Below, piece by piece: positions 25,244-33,576 of a DNA stretch of 33,576 nucleotides. The position numbers and the translations under genes were made by a program. The stretch lies in contig UWSO01000024.1 in the NCBI GenBank assembly GCA_900538385.1, forward strand, positions 1 through 33,576, given 5' to 3'. This stretch comes from an uncultured Porphyromonas sp. (lineage in GTDB: Bacteria > Bacteroidota > Bacteroidia > Bacteroidales > Porphyromonadaceae). Under the pieces are notes generated by a model. That model did not search any database and was not told the DNA's origin. It worked only from the letters and a program-made list of their open reading frames with translations. Within the stretch, counting starts at the first letter, position 1, and every line of letters begins with the position of its first letter.

Positions 25244-25280
25244 AAGCCCTGCACACCACAAAGGTGTACAGGGCTTTCTC
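25244..25280 (+). terminator. Convergent terminator between the pyruvyl transferase and tsf
   Basis: Stem 25244-25257 with 25263-25276 (14 bp, one mismatch), 5-base loop, then TTCTC. The flanking genes converge. Confidence 0.65.
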
Positions 25281-25330
25281 AGTTAGGCTTCATAGCCGCC
25301 CGAGAGCGACTACTTATCCTCAGTATTGAT

Positions 25331-26155
25331 TTAGTCTTCGTTTAGATTGACACGCTTGAAGCCTGTAGCCGTCAGCGTCTTAGATGCCGTGTGCAGGTAG
25401 CCCTGGACATCCATCTTGTTGTCACGAACGAAAGGCTGGTGTAGGAGTGTATTCTCCTTGTAGAACTTCTGGATGGAGCCCTCTACGATACGCTCGCAGA
25501 TAGCCTCAGGCTTGCCACTCTCACGAGCACGATCCATAGCTACCTTGCGCTCCTCCTCGAGGATATGAGCTGGTACGTCCTTCTCGCAGACTGCGACTGG
25601 ATTCATGGACGCTACCTGCATAGCTATCTCACGAGCCATCTCCTCATCGATAGCCTCGTTGAAAGCTACGATAGCAGCCAGCTTATTACCGAAGTGGATG
25701 TAGGATGTGGTGTAGGGAGCCTTGAGAAACTCATAGTTGCCCAGCTCCATCTTCTCACCTGTGCTACCAATGCGGTCGGTGATATGCTCAGCGACAGCAC
25801 GTCCATCGGCTAGAGGGAGCTTGAGCAGCTCCTCCTTAGTAGCGGGTTGCTCCTTCATAGCAACGTCTAGAATCTGCTGTGTGAGAGCGATGTGACCCTC
25901 GTTCTTAGCAACGAAGTCTGTCTCGCACTGGAGTGATACGATGGCAGCAAAGCCCTCGCTGTGTGCTGCTAGGACACAACCCTCAGCAGCCTCACGGTCA
26001 GAACGCTTGGCAGCGACAGCCTTGCCCTTGGCACGTATGATCTCGATAGCCTTCTCAAAGTCTCCGGCAGTCTCGTTGAGTGCATTCTTGCAGTCAGAGA
26101 GACCCGCACCGGTCATCTTACGAAGTTTCTTGATATCTTCAATTGTTACGCTCAT
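25331..26155 (-). CDS. tsf: Translation elongation factor Ts
   Basis: 274 aa. The N-terminal UBA-like region has the hallmark LRKMTGAGLSDCKNAL, and the core contains LQCETDFVAKNEGH, the EF-Ts signature. It is the guanine nucleotide exchange factor for EF-Tu in the cytoplasm. The gene starts 11 bases after rpsB, the near-universal rpsB-tsf arrangement. Confidence 0.97.
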   Translation of the reverse strand: MSVTIEDIKKLRKMTGAGLSDCKNALNETAGDFEKAIEIIRAKGKAVAAKRSDREAAEGCVLAAHSEGFAAIVSLQCETDFVAKNEGHIALTQQILDVAMKEQPATKEELLKLPLADGRAVAEHITDRIGSTGEKMELGNYEFLKAPYTTSYIHFGNKLAAIVAFNEAIDEEMAREIAMQVASMNPVAVCEKDVPAHILEEERKVAMDRARESGKPEAICERIVEGSIQKFYKENTLLHQPFVRDNKMDVQGYLHTASKTLTATGFKRVNLNED

Positions 26156-26166
26156 GGTGTATAGTA

Positions 26167-27072
26167 TTATTGTTGGTTAGCTGCTTCCTCATTAGCTGGA
26201 GCAGTCTCTTCAGCCTCTACAGTCTCGGGAGCTACCTCCTCGGGCTGCTCCTCAGTGCCTTCCTCCTCACGCTCTGCCTCAGCATTGGCGGGACGGATGC
26301 GCTCACGACGAGCACCTGTGCGCTGGCGACGTCCTGAGGGAGCTAGCTCAGCAGCCTCCTCAGCCTCCTTCTCAGCCTTGATAGCCTTGTACTCTACCTG
26401 CCCCTCGTTGATAGCCTGGCACATAGCCGAGATAATCAGCTCGATAGCCTGCGTAGAGTCATCATTAGCTGGGATGACGTAGTCGACATCCTTGGGGTTA
26501 GCATTCGTATCGACGATAGCAAACACGGGGATACCTAGACGCTGAGCCTCACGTACAGCGATGTGCTCACGCATGACATCTACCACGAAGAGTGCGTTAG
26601 GCAGACGGTTCATGTCTCGGATAGAGCCGAGGTTCTTGTCTAGCTTAGCCTGCTGGCGATCGAGCTGTAGGCGCTCACGCTTAGAGAGGTTGTTGTAGGT
26701 GCCATCCTCACGCATCTTGTCGATTTGTCCCATCTTCTTGACCGCCTTGCGGATCGTGGGGAAGTTGGTGAGCATACCACCAGGCCAACGCTCTGTGACG
26801 TAGGGCATCCCTACGCTCTTAGCGAGCTCTGCGACAGCATCCTTAGCCTGACGCTTGGTGCCAACGAAGAGGATCTTCTTGCCAGAGCTGGCCATATTCT
26901 TGATAATCTCAGCACACTCATCGATCTTAGCTACAGTCTTGTGCAGATCGATAATGTGGATACCGTTGCGCTCCATAAAGATGTAGGGAGCCATAGCGGG
27001 GTTCCACTTACGTGGCATGTGACCAAAGTGTGCGCCAGCCTCTAGTAGCTGGTCAAATGATACTTGTGACAT
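26167..27072 (-). CDS. rpsB: 30S ribosomal protein S2
   Basis: 301 aa from the ATG at 27072. A longer in-frame extension to 27153 adds non-family residues and is rejected. Conserved blocks are LLEAGAHFGHMPRKWNP, ILFVGTKRQAKDAV and TERWPGGMLTNF. A C-terminal tail of about 60 residues beyond the usual S2 body is rich in Glu, Ala and Pro (EEQPEEVAPETVEAEE), with a preceding basic patch (GRRQRTGARRERIR). Such tails occur in Bacteroidetes S2, although this one is fairly long. Confidence 0.96.
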   Translation of the reverse strand: MSQVSFDQLLEAGAHFGHMPRKWNPAMAPYIFMERNGIHIIDLHKTVAKIDECAEIIKNMASSGKKILFVGTKRQAKDAVAELAKSVGMPYVTERWPGGMLTNFPTIRKAVKKMGQIDKMREDGTYNNLSKRERLQLDRQQAKLDKNLGSIRDMNRLPNALFVVDVMREHIAVREAQRLGIPVFAIVDTNANPKDVDYVIPANDDSTQAIELIISAMCQAINEGQVEYKAIKAEKEAEEAAELAPSGRRQRTGARRERIRPANAEAEREEEGTEEQPEEVAPETVEAEETAPANEEAANQQ

Positions 27073-27167
27073 AGTCGTCTTTGTGTTTTCGTTTACGTTC
27101 TTGTGAAATAAGCAATTGCAGGGTAGGGCTACTGATCTTATAGACTGAAGCAAGAAACAACTAAGGT

Positions 27168-27206
27168 CTAACCTCTAATTTCTAACCTCTAAGGTCTAAG
27201 CTCTAG
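27168..27206. repeat. CTAA-type low-complexity run between rpsI and rpsB
   Basis: Repeated TCTAACC, TCTAATT and TCTAAGG units within the 249-bp gap before rpsB. They are related to the runs at 9014-9052 and 13681-13717. Confidence 0.5.
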
Positions 27207-27321
27207 TACGCCATCGATGCAATTTAGATACTAAACGCGAGAGATCGTGCGGGGTGTGCAGTACCACAGGAAGAGCGCCATAATGAGACACTCACGCTGC
27301 AATAGCATCCCCCCAGCACCA

Positions 27322-27708
27322 TCAACGCTTGCTGAATTGGAATTTCTTACGAGCCTTAGGACGTCCTGGCTTCTTACGCTCTACAACACGTGGATCACGC
27401 GTTACGAAGCCTGCGGCACGGAGTGTAGCCTTGTCCTCAGGATTGATCTTGATCAGTGCACGAGCGATGCCAAGACGAGCAGCTTCGCTCTGTCCCTTGA
27501 AGCCTCCACCGACAAGATTGATCATAACATCATACTTGTCAGCTACCTCTAGCTTGAGGAGAGGCTGCTTCACAATGTACTGAAGAATTGATGAGGGGAA
27601 GTAGTTGGCGATATCCTTCTTATTGATCGTTATCTTGCCAGAACCCTCTGTGAGATATACGCGGGCTACCGCAGCCTTACGTCTACCTATAGCATTGATT
27701 TGTTCCAT
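27322..27708 (-). CDS. rpsI: 30S ribosomal protein S9
   Basis: 128 aa, standard length. It begins MEQINAIGRRKAAVARVYL and ends with the conserved basic tail KKPGRPKARKKFQFSKR, whose final SKR reaches the decoding region. It lies 14 bases after rplM, the usual L13-S9 pair. Confidence 0.97.
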   Translation of the reverse strand: MEQINAIGRRKAAVARVYLTEGSGKITINKKDIANYFPSSILQYIVKQPLLKLEVADKYDVMINLVGGGFKGQSEAARLGIARALIKINPEDKATLRAAGFVTRDPRVVERKKPGRPKARKKFQFSKR

Positions 27709-27722
27709 CGTTTACCGCGTAT

Positions 27723-28178
27723 TTATTTAAGTGTATTGATATCGATCTTACGGGGTTGTACACCCTCCATAGTATGGTCGGGACCATCGAAGACCCGAAC
27801 GTGCGTCAGCAGCTCAGCACCGAGCTTGTTCTTAGGGAGCATACCTTTGAGAACCTTCTCAAAGAGCTTGCGAGAGCTCTTGTTCTGATAGTCTCTTGGT
27901 GAGAACTCCCTCTGTCCTCCAGGATAGCCTGAGAAGGTCAGATAGCTAGGTGTGTCCCACTTATTGCCTGTAAGTTCGATCTTGTCGGCATTGATGATGA
28001 TGACATTGTCGCCACAGTCTGCATGAGGGGTAAAGCAGGGCTTGTACTTACCACGCAGTATCTTAGCAACAATAGAGCAGAGGCGTCCGAGACGCTGCCC
28101 CTCGGCATCTACCACGAGCCACTCTTTCTGAGCAGACTCCTTGGTGGCGGATTGTGTTTTATAGCTTAATGTGTTCAC
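27723..28178 (-). CDS. rplM: 50S ribosomal protein L13
   Basis: 151 aa, standard length. Family blocks are WLVVDAEGQRLGRLCSIVAKILRGK, VIIINADKIELTGNKW and KGMLPKNKLG. It heads the minus-strand cluster rplM-rpsI-rpsB-tsf and has a leader of about 240 nt. Confidence 0.97.
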   Translation of the reverse strand: MNTLSYKTQSATKESAQKEWLVVDAEGQRLGRLCSIVAKILRGKYKPCFTPHADCGDNVIIINADKIELTGNKWDTPSYLTFSGYPGGQREFSPRDYQNKSSRKLFEKVLKGMLPKNKLGAELLTHVRVFDGPDHTMEGVQPRKIDINTLK

Positions 28179-28420
28179 GCTAATAGTTTGATTGGGATTA
28201 ATACAAAAGGAGATCTCCCTAGGCGCAGGCTCATCGAGCTCCCCAACGAAGACCTGTCATCATGACGAAGGCGCTCTGGGGCCGTCATAAGTAATCTGTT
28301 CACCTGTCGGTAGGCTATCGATGGAGCGTGGACGCACTCCTTATATACCGACACAGATGCCATTACGACACTCTTATAAAGTCAAAAGCTTGCACTGGTT
28401 ATCTCGTTTCGATAATAATC
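28179..28420 (-). promoter_or_regulatory. Long structured leader of rplM
   Basis: The promoter at 28428-28457 predicts a 5' leader of about 240 nt. It contains several small self-complementary stretches: ggag...ctcc with a GC-rich inner stem (28323-28340), tgacg...cgtca (28263-28287), gtcatcatgac (28256-28266) and ggagatctcc (28209-28218). The length and structure suggest autogenous control by L13 or S9, but no known leader motif was recognised. Confidence 0.4.
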
Positions 28421-28427
28421 AGCACCG

Positions 28428-28457
28428 CAAAGGTACAACTATTTTGCAAACTGGCAA
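28428..28457 (-). promoter_or_regulatory. Promoter of the rplM ribosomal cluster
   Basis: On the minus strand TTG (28457-28455), a 19-base spacer, then TACCTTTG (28435-28428): a good match to the Bacteroidetes -33/-7 consensus. Confidence 0.7.
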
Positions 28458-28476
28458 TAAACCAGCCCGAAAGAAG

Positions 28477-28528
28477 AAAGCAACTCTCCAGAGACTCCGA
28501 CTAGGGAGCGACTCCAGAGAGTTGCTTT
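28477..28528 (-). terminator. Terminator of ppdK
   Basis: Twelve-base perfect arms AAAGCAACTCTC (28477-28488) and GAGAGTTGCTTT (28517-28528) with a partly pairing 28-base interior. Read on the minus strand it is followed by a pyrimidine tract (CTTCTTTC). It lies about 65 bases after the ppdK stop and just before the rplM promoter. Confidence 0.65.
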
Positions 28529-28591
28529 ATTATTGTAGTTAGCTTAGCGAGGGACGCGTTCTGCAACGAGAGCGGAGCTCACCTGCGCTGC

Positions 28592-31324
28592 TTACTTCTT
28601 CTTGTCCTCAACGGCGGCACGAGCTGCTGCTAGGCGTGCGATGGGCACACGGAAGGGTGAGCAGCTGACGTAGTTGAGACCGACACGGTGGCAGAACGCT
28701 ACCGATGAGGGATCACCACCATGCTCACCACAGATGCCGAGCTTGATCGTAGGCTTTGCTGAGCGACCCTTTTCGGCTCCCATTTGTACCAACTGACCTA
28801 CACCCCTCTGATCCAACTGCTGGAAGGGGTCTACCTTAAGGATCTTCTTGTCCAGATAGATCGGTAGGAATGTATTGACATCGTCACGAGAGTAACCGAA
28901 GGTCATCTGCGTGAGGTCGTTCGTACCGAAGGAGAAGAAGTCAGCTTCCTTAGCAATCTCGTCTGCTGTCAGAGCAGCTCGTGGTATCTCTATCATTGTA
29001 CCAACGAGGAAGTCCACTCGATCGCCCTGCTCCTTAAAGAGAGTCTCTGCAGTCTCTCGGATCACACGTGCTTGTTGCTTAAACTCCTCGACGACACCAA
29101 CGAGTGGCACCATAATCTCAGGATGCGTCTCGACACCCTCCTTCTTGAGATCGAGGCAAGCACCTAGGATAGCACGAGTCTGCATCTCGGTGATCTCGGG
29201 ATAGGTGTTGCCTAGACGGCAGCCACGGTGTCCGAGCATTGAGTTCAGCTCGTGGAGCTGCTCGACACGATCATGGACGACCTTAGGCTCGACACCCATA
29301 GCCTTTGCCAGCTCTATCTGACCGCTCTCCGTCTGAGGTACAAACTCGTGGAGAGGTGGATCTAGCAGACGCACGGTGACAGGTAGACCCTTCATAGCGC
29401 GGAAGATACCCTTGAAGTCCTCCGTCTGGATCGGGAGGAGCTTTGCCAAGGCCTTGCGACGACCCTCTGTGTCTGTAGCGAGGATCATCTCACGCATTGC
29501 CTTGATCTTGTTGTCCTCAAAGAACATGTGCTCCGTACGGCAGAGTCCGATACCGACAGCACCAAATTCGCGTGCCGTAGCAGCATCGTGAGGCGTATCA
29601 GCATTGGTACGTACAGAGAGCTTGGAGTGCTTGTTAGCTAGCTCCATCAGCTGGCGGAAGTCAGCATCCATCTCTGCAGCCTTGGTCTCTACTTGACCCT
29701 CGTAGATCTCACCCGTAGAGCCATTGATTGAGATGAAGTCTCCCTCGTGGAGTACCTTATCATCGATGGTTACAGTGCGAGCCTTGTAATCAACGATAAT
29801 ACCGCCAGCACCTGTGATACAGCACTTACCCATACCACGAGCCACGACAGCTGCGTGTGAGGTCATACCGCCACGTGCCGTAAGGATACCCTGTGCTACA
29901 CTCATACCAGCCAGATCCTCAGGCGAGGTCTCGATACGAACCATGACCACGTTCTTACCCTGCTCATGCCAGTTAGCAGCGTCATCTGCAAAGAAGACGA
30001 TCTGTCCCGTAGCTGCACCTGGTGAGGCGGGCAGTCCCTTGGTCAATACCTTGGCGGACTTTAAGGCTTTCTTGTCAAAGACTGGGTGCAGTAGCTCATC
30101 AAGCTTAGCAGGCTCCACGCGCAGTAGAGCCTCCTCCTCAGAGATTAGGTTGTCACGAAGCTGATCCATTGCGATCTTGACCATCGCTTGACCTGTACGC
30201 TTACCATTACGTGTCTGAAGGAGCCATAGCTTGCCCTCCTGTACAGTGAACTCAAGGTCCTGCATATCGTGGTAGTGTTGCTCCAACTTGTGCTGTATAG
30301 CATTCAGCTCAGCATAGATCTCGGGGAAGGTCTCCTCCATAGAGGGGTACTGGGCCTTGCGAGTTGCCTCATCGATACCAGCACGCTCAGCCCAGCGACG
30401 AGAGCCTTCTATTGTAATTTCTTGAGGCGTACGGATACCAGCGACGACATCCTCACCCTGCGCATTGACTAGGTACTCACCATTAAAGAGGTTTTCGCCT
30501 GTAGCCGCATCTCGAGTGAAAGCCACTCCTGTAGCGGAGGTGTCACCCATATTACCGAAGACCATCGCCTGGACGTTGACAGCTGTACCCCAATCATCGG
30601 GTATACCCTCCATCTTACGGTAGAGGATCGCACGATCGTTCATCCATGAGCCAAAGACTGCCATGATAGCGCCCCAAAGCTGCTCGTATGGATCGGTGGG
30701 GAAGTCATGTCCCGTGGCCTTCATGACGGCCGCCTTGAATCGCTTGACCAGATCCTTCAGATGGTCTGTGGTAAGCTCGTTATCGAGCTTGACGCCAGCC
30801 TCCTTTTTGACCTCCTCGATGATTGCCTCAAAGGGATCAATATCGTCCTTATTGACAGGCTTCATGCCGAGCACGACATCGCCATACATCTGCACGAAGC
30901 GGCGGTAAGAGTCCCACGCGAAGCGCTCGTTGCCGCTCTTACGTGCCAATCCATCGACGACCGTGTCGTTGAGACCGAGGTTGAGGATCGTATCCATCAT
31001 ACCAGGCATGGAGGCTCTACTGCCCGAGCGGACAGAGACGAGAAGAGGATTCTCTACATCGCCAAACTTAAAGCCCATGATATTCTCGATATCCTTGACG
31101 GCAGCCATCAAGTCATCCTTGAGGTCAGCGACAACCGCTTCACGGCCACGCTCATAGTATTCTGTACATACCTCAGTCGAGATAGTAAATCCGGGAGGCA
31201 CAGGCACACCGATGCGGTTCATCTCCGCAAGGTTAGCTCCCTTACCTCCGAGTAGATCTCTCATCTGAGCATTGCCCTCAGCACTTCCATTGCCAAAGGT
31301 GTAGATTCTCTTCTTGTTCTTCAT
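28592..31324 (-). CDS. ppdK: Pyruvate, phosphate dikinase
   Basis: 910 aa, full length. The N-terminal ATP-grasp part includes GGKGANLAEMNRIGVPVPPGF and VSVRSGSRASMPGMMDTILNLG. The central phosphohistidine domain has GGMTSHAAVVARGMGK with the swivelling His. The C-terminal PEP/pyruvate barrel ends in GICGEHGGDPSSV with the catalytic Cys. It interconverts pyruvate, ATP and phosphate with PEP, AMP and pyrophosphate. In an asaccharolytic fermenter it would supply PEP from amino-acid-derived pyruvate or save ATP in glycolysis. It forms a single-gene unit. Confidence 0.97.
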   Translation of the reverse strand: MKNKKRIYTFGNGSAEGNAQMRDLLGGKGANLAEMNRIGVPVPPGFTISTEVCTEYYERGREAVVADLKDDLMAAVKDIENIMGFKFGDVENPLLVSVRSGSRASMPGMMDTILNLGLNDTVVDGLARKSGNERFAWDSYRRFVQMYGDVVLGMKPVNKDDIDPFEAIIEEVKKEAGVKLDNELTTDHLKDLVKRFKAAVMKATGHDFPTDPYEQLWGAIMAVFGSWMNDRAILYRKMEGIPDDWGTAVNVQAMVFGNMGDTSATGVAFTRDAATGENLFNGEYLVNAQGEDVVAGIRTPQEITIEGSRRWAERAGIDEATRKAQYPSMEETFPEIYAELNAIQHKLEQHYHDMQDLEFTVQEGKLWLLQTRNGKRTGQAMVKIAMDQLRDNLISEEEALLRVEPAKLDELLHPVFDKKALKSAKVLTKGLPASPGAATGQIVFFADDAANWHEQGKNVVMVRIETSPEDLAGMSVAQGILTARGGMTSHAAVVARGMGKCCITGAGGIIVDYKARTVTIDDKVLHEGDFISINGSTGEIYEGQVETKAAEMDADFRQLMELANKHSKLSVRTNADTPHDAATAREFGAVGIGLCRTEHMFFEDNKIKAMREMILATDTEGRRKALAKLLPIQTEDFKGIFRAMKGLPVTVRLLDPPLHEFVPQTESGQIELAKAMGVEPKVVHDRVEQLHELNSMLGHRGCRLGNTYPEITEMQTRAILGACLDLKKEGVETHPEIMVPLVGVVEEFKQQARVIRETAETLFKEQGDRVDFLVGTMIEIPRAALTADEIAKEADFFSFGTNDLTQMTFGYSRDDVNTFLPIYLDKKILKVDPFQQLDQRGVGQLVQMGAEKGRSAKPTIKLGICGEHGGDPSSVAFCHRVGLNYVSCSPFRVPIARLAAARAAVEDKKK

Positions 31325-31450
31325 TTGGGGAAATTATATTTGGTATTCTGTTCGTAATTAAGTAAGTGATTGAGGGGAGCGACCGTCACCACTGTGATGA
31401 TCACTCCCGATATCTTCGTCTCACGCAATCTGCAAGACAATAATCCGATG

Positions 31451-31458
31451 CAAAGATA
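31451..31458 (-). promoter_or_regulatory. -7 element of ppdK
   Basis: TATCTTTG on the minus strand, about 127 bases before the ATG, implying a leader of about 115 nt. No clear -33 element. Confidence 0.45.
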
Positions 31459-31551
31459 ATAAAAATCTCCTTTCCTACGACATACCGTCGACTCCACAGC
31501 TCTACTTCACCGCTCTATACAAGGCTCCCCTCTCCCCTTCTCAAGAAGAAA

Positions 31552-31580
31552 AGGTTGCCAAGACTATGCCTTAGCAACCT
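31552..31580 (-). terminator. Terminator of tRNA-His
   Basis: Arms 31552-31562 and 31570-31580 pair over 11 bases with one mismatch. On the minus strand a TTTTCTTCTT tract follows, about 80 bases after the tRNA 3' end. Confidence 0.65.
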
Positions 31581-31660
31581 CAAAAAGAAAGTTATAATCA
31601 AAAACTGATCGAAATAGCGACGCTAGAACAGAGAAAAGAAAAAACCTAGCGAAGCTATAG

Positions 31661-31735
31661 GGTGACCAGTGGGATTCGAACCCACGACCCTCAGAACCAC
31701 AATCTGATGCTCTAACCAGCTGAGCTATGATCACC
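31661..31735 (-). tRNA. tRNA-His (GTG)
   Basis: The minus strand folds as a complete cloverleaf. Acceptor GTGATCA pairs with TGGTCAC (one G-T), D stem GCTC/GAGC, anticodon stem TCAGA/TCTGA around loop TTGTGGT (anticodon GTG), variable GGGTC, and T arm GTGGG-TTCGAAT-CCCAC. The encoded extra G at -1 faces discriminator C73, the histidine identity pair. CCA is not encoded. Confidence 0.97.
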
Positions 31736-31812
31736 ATCAAGGCATCCGCAATAAGAGTAGCCACATTGCCACTCCAGAGAGAGAGAGAGAAGTCCTCTTG
31801 CGTTTGCTGGTG

Positions 31813-31843
31813 CAAAGGTACATATTCTTTTTGGATCTCACAA
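31813..31843 (-). promoter_or_regulatory. Promoter of tRNA-His
   Basis: On the minus strand TTG (31843-31841), a 20-base spacer, then TACCTTTG (31820-31813), about 78 bases before the tRNA 5' end. A GA dinucleotide run lies between them at about 31776-31791. Confidence 0.6.
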
Positions 31844-31918
31844 TACCCCACACGCTGAGGCATGGCATGGCCATGCACTTGGCGAGCAAAGCGATTCGTC
31901 GACCTCTCCTTTTATGAA

Positions 31919-31956
31919 TAGTGTAGAGACAGAAACACCCATCCGCCTCTACACTA
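31919..31956 (-). terminator. Possible terminator of the BIG2 lipoprotein gene
   Basis: Perfect 10-bp arms TAGTGTAGAG (31919-31928) and CTCTACACTA (31947-31956) with an 18-base loop, 44 bases after the stop. The T tract on the minus strand is poor. Confidence 0.35.
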
Positions 31957-31999
31957 ATCGGTCTCTTACTCAGCAGGGGTCGGAGCCCCTCTCACTCGA

Positions 32000-33349
32000 T
32001 CACTTAGTCCTCGAGATGCTCCGCATCACACCTTTTCTGGCAAGGGGCTTTTGAAACATGAATTGAGTCGGGAGCTGTCGCCTCGCCTGCTGCTCTTCCT
32101 CTTCGAGATCCGACTTGCAGATGAACTGCATCATACAGGCATTGCCATCCTCATACTCCTGTATGAATAGGTGGCAGAGGTCTCCCTGTGCGTTGTAGAC
32201 TTGGATATAATTGCCCGTTGTGATGCTGTAGTTGCGGTCAAAGCCGTTTTTGCTTAGGTAGTTACGCACACCGTCAGAGGTCAGCTCCCGCAGCGTGCTG
32301 ATACCCGTCACCTCAGAGTTGATAAAGGCGGGCCCTGCGTCTGATTCATTGACATAAATGACCCAAGCAAGATTGCTCTTGTCCTCCTTGTCGCTCTTTG
32401 TATTGAAGCAGAGATTAGCCTCGTAAGACTCATCTTCGCTAAAGTCTCTAAATCCAAGACGCTTTTCGAAGGCTTTAATCGCATCCACATCGTGCTTGGC
32501 AAAGATCTCCAAAGCGGGGAAGTCGGCCACATTCGGGATGAGCGGGTGTAGTGCCTCGACCGTAGCTATACGGCTAAACTGGATGTACATATTGGCCTTG
32601 ATGTCCTTGTTACTCTGGTCGTACATAAGGACAGATAAACTAGGATCCCTGTCATGGATTGCATAAAGTCCAGGCGTTGTCTTGCCTAGAACATCCAGCC
32701 CCACTACTCGCTCCTCTATGTGGCTGAAGCCCAGCTGGCGCAACATCTCCCTCGTCTTGGGGCAGTCACTGATAGTCTCTGTACCATAGGCGACGATTAT
32801 CTTCGATCCGTCGCCCAGCTCTAGACCGTAGATCACGCCCGTGATGGTACTAAGATCTGTGTTTACGAACCCCTTGTAGACGATTGATTCAGTGTAAAAT
32901 ATAGGACGAGACTCACGCCCGAGGCTCCGTTCATAGCTTAGGATATCCTCATCAGAGACATTCCCCGAATCGTCGTAAGAGACGTCAAACTTAATCAGCG
33001 GTAGCTGCTGGGGAGCGTCGTTTTTGTTGGCTACGACTGTGACTGGCACTGAGGTCGTACCAGTTCCGACTTGAACTGTGATGGTAGCAGAGCCAACTTG
33101 AACGGCGGTCACACTCCCTTTAGCATCGACAGTGGCGATATCTGGCGCACTACTTGTGAATGACACCTCTAGTCCTCGAGCACTGGCTCCTGTCGAAACG
33201 GATAGCGTTTGCATCTCCCCCACCTCTAGGGTCAACTCAGCGGGAGCCACCGCTATACAAACAGGCTCGTTGCAGCTGTCTGAATCACAAGCTCCGAGAG
33301 CCAAGCTTAGTAAAATCAGCAGCGGGGTAAAGCATAGATTCTTTCTCAT
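32000..33349 (-). CDS. Lipoprotein with bacterial Ig-like (BIG2) domain
   Basis: 449 aa from the ATG at 33349. An in-frame extension to 33439 is rejected because it would bury the signal peptide and overlap the promoter. The signal MRKNLCFTPLLILLSLALGAC has its lipobox Cys at 21. Residues of about 27-105 form a BIG2 domain (VAPAELTLEVGEMQTLSV, then FTSSAPDIATVDAKGSVTAV). The remaining about 340 residues are mixed alpha/beta with no family I recognise and end in a basic tail (MFQKPLARKGVMRSISR). It is probably an outer-membrane or surface lipoprotein of unknown function. It is transcribed alone. Confidence 0.88.
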   Translation of the reverse strand: MRKNLCFTPLLILLSLALGACDSDSCNEPVCIAVAPAELTLEVGEMQTLSVSTGASARGLEVSFTSSAPDIATVDAKGSVTAVQVGSATITVQVGTGTTSVPVTVVANKNDAPQQLPLIKFDVSYDDSGNVSDEDILSYERSLGRESRPIFYTESIVYKGFVNTDLSTITGVIYGLELGDGSKIIVAYGTETISDCPKTREMLRQLGFSHIEERVVGLDVLGKTTPGLYAIHDRDPSLSVLMYDQSNKDIKANMYIQFSRIATVEALHPLIPNVADFPALEIFAKHDVDAIKAFEKRLGFRDFSEDESYEANLCFNTKSDKEDKSNLAWVIYVNESDAGPAFINSEVTGISTLRELTSDGVRNYLSKNGFDRNYSITTGNYIQVYNAQGDLCHLFIQEYEDGNACMMQFICKSDLEEEEQQARRQLPTQFMFQKPLARKGVMRSISRTK

Positions 33350-33425
33350 AGTACTTCTATTACTGGTTAAACGATTTACTAGAGAGAAGGCAAAGAGGCA
33401 ACTCTTGTCCCAATCCCGATATAGG

Positions 33426-33456
33426 CAAATATAAAACAATATATCTACCTACACAA
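33426..33456 (-). promoter_or_regulatory. Promoter of the BIG2 lipoprotein gene
   Basis: On the minus strand TTG (33456-33454), a 20-base spacer, then TATATTTG (33433-33426), 77 bases before the ATG. A second -7-like TATCTTTG lies upstream at 33478-33471 and could be an alternative start. Confidence 0.55.
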
Positions 33457-33576
33457 GAGCTTACACTCCACAAAGATAGCGTCAGACGTTTCGGAGACTA
33501 GCCTGACACTCAACAAAGAGACCCGTATTTTCCACTCCAAAATGCAATTTGGAGTGGAGCTCGCCCTGCTCCGGAC

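Noticed and set aside
31776..31791. GA dinucleotide run as a phase-variable tract
   Set aside because: It lies between the tRNA promoter and the tRNA, is short, and affects no reading frame.
31564..31878. 104-codon minus-strand open frame across the tRNA
   Set aside because: It runs through the tRNA-His gene and its terminator, so it is not a protein gene.

Overview
The window reads as a chromosomal segment of a Bacteroidales bacterium, most probably a Porphyromonas. The support is the Bat (Bacteroides aerotolerance) operon, Bacteroidetes-type promoters (TAnnTTTG at -7, sometimes with TTG about 19-20 bp upstream), weak or absent Shine-Dalgarno sequences, the parA-parB-DUF5683-mltD gene order and pyruvate phosphate dikinase. 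The species cannot be fixed from the sequence alone. Most of the window is GC-rich housekeeping DNA (58% in a 60-base batA sample).

Layout. (1) 1-4990: tail of a Bat-associated membrane protein, then batA, batB, batC and batD, all overlapping by a few bases. batD carries an in-frame TGA about 34 codons before its natural family C-terminus. (2) About 5040-9091: an accessory island between two 239-bp direct copies of the batD 3' end (96% identical by eye, constant offset 4340). It holds the C-terminal part of a Mu-type portal protein, a MuF head protein with a probable toxin domain, and an AT-rich two-gene operon: a 294-aa soluble protein followed by a 144-aa four-helix membrane protein. The operon has its own promoter and terminator. 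Its size, order and overlap resemble the lambda RexA/RexB exclusion pair, and it is the best candidate here for an undescribed defence or immunity system. (3) 9358-18362: a terminator, an array of 22-bp palindromic repeats, then parA, parB, a DUF5683 protein, a MltD-like transglycosylase with LysM, a PaaI-like thioesterase, a YitT-family membrane protein, a periplasmic cyclophilin, an RsmF-like rRNA methyltransferase and a D-2-hydroxyacid dehydrogenase. (4) 18463-25178: xseB (minus), an M3 dipeptidyl carboxypeptidase lipoprotein, a 620-bp spacer full of short palindromic repeats, a two-domain lipoprotein (minus), and a flippase plus pyruvyl-transferase pair. (5) 25331-33349, minus strand: rplM-rpsI-rpsB-tsf, ppdK, tRNA-His(GTG) and an Ig-like (BIG2) lipoprotein.

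How the parts fit. The Bat proteins form a probable envelope complex in which the VWA proteins BatA and BatB work with the TPR protein BatC and with BatD. ParA/ParB segregate the chromosome and sit beside cell-wall genes, as is usual in this phylum. The ribosomal genes form one cluster behind a long leader with a well-matched promoter. The prophage remnant has lost most of its structural genes but keeps the accessory cargo with its own expression signals, which is what retention by selection would look like. Protein family calls come from motif recognition by eye; no database search was run.
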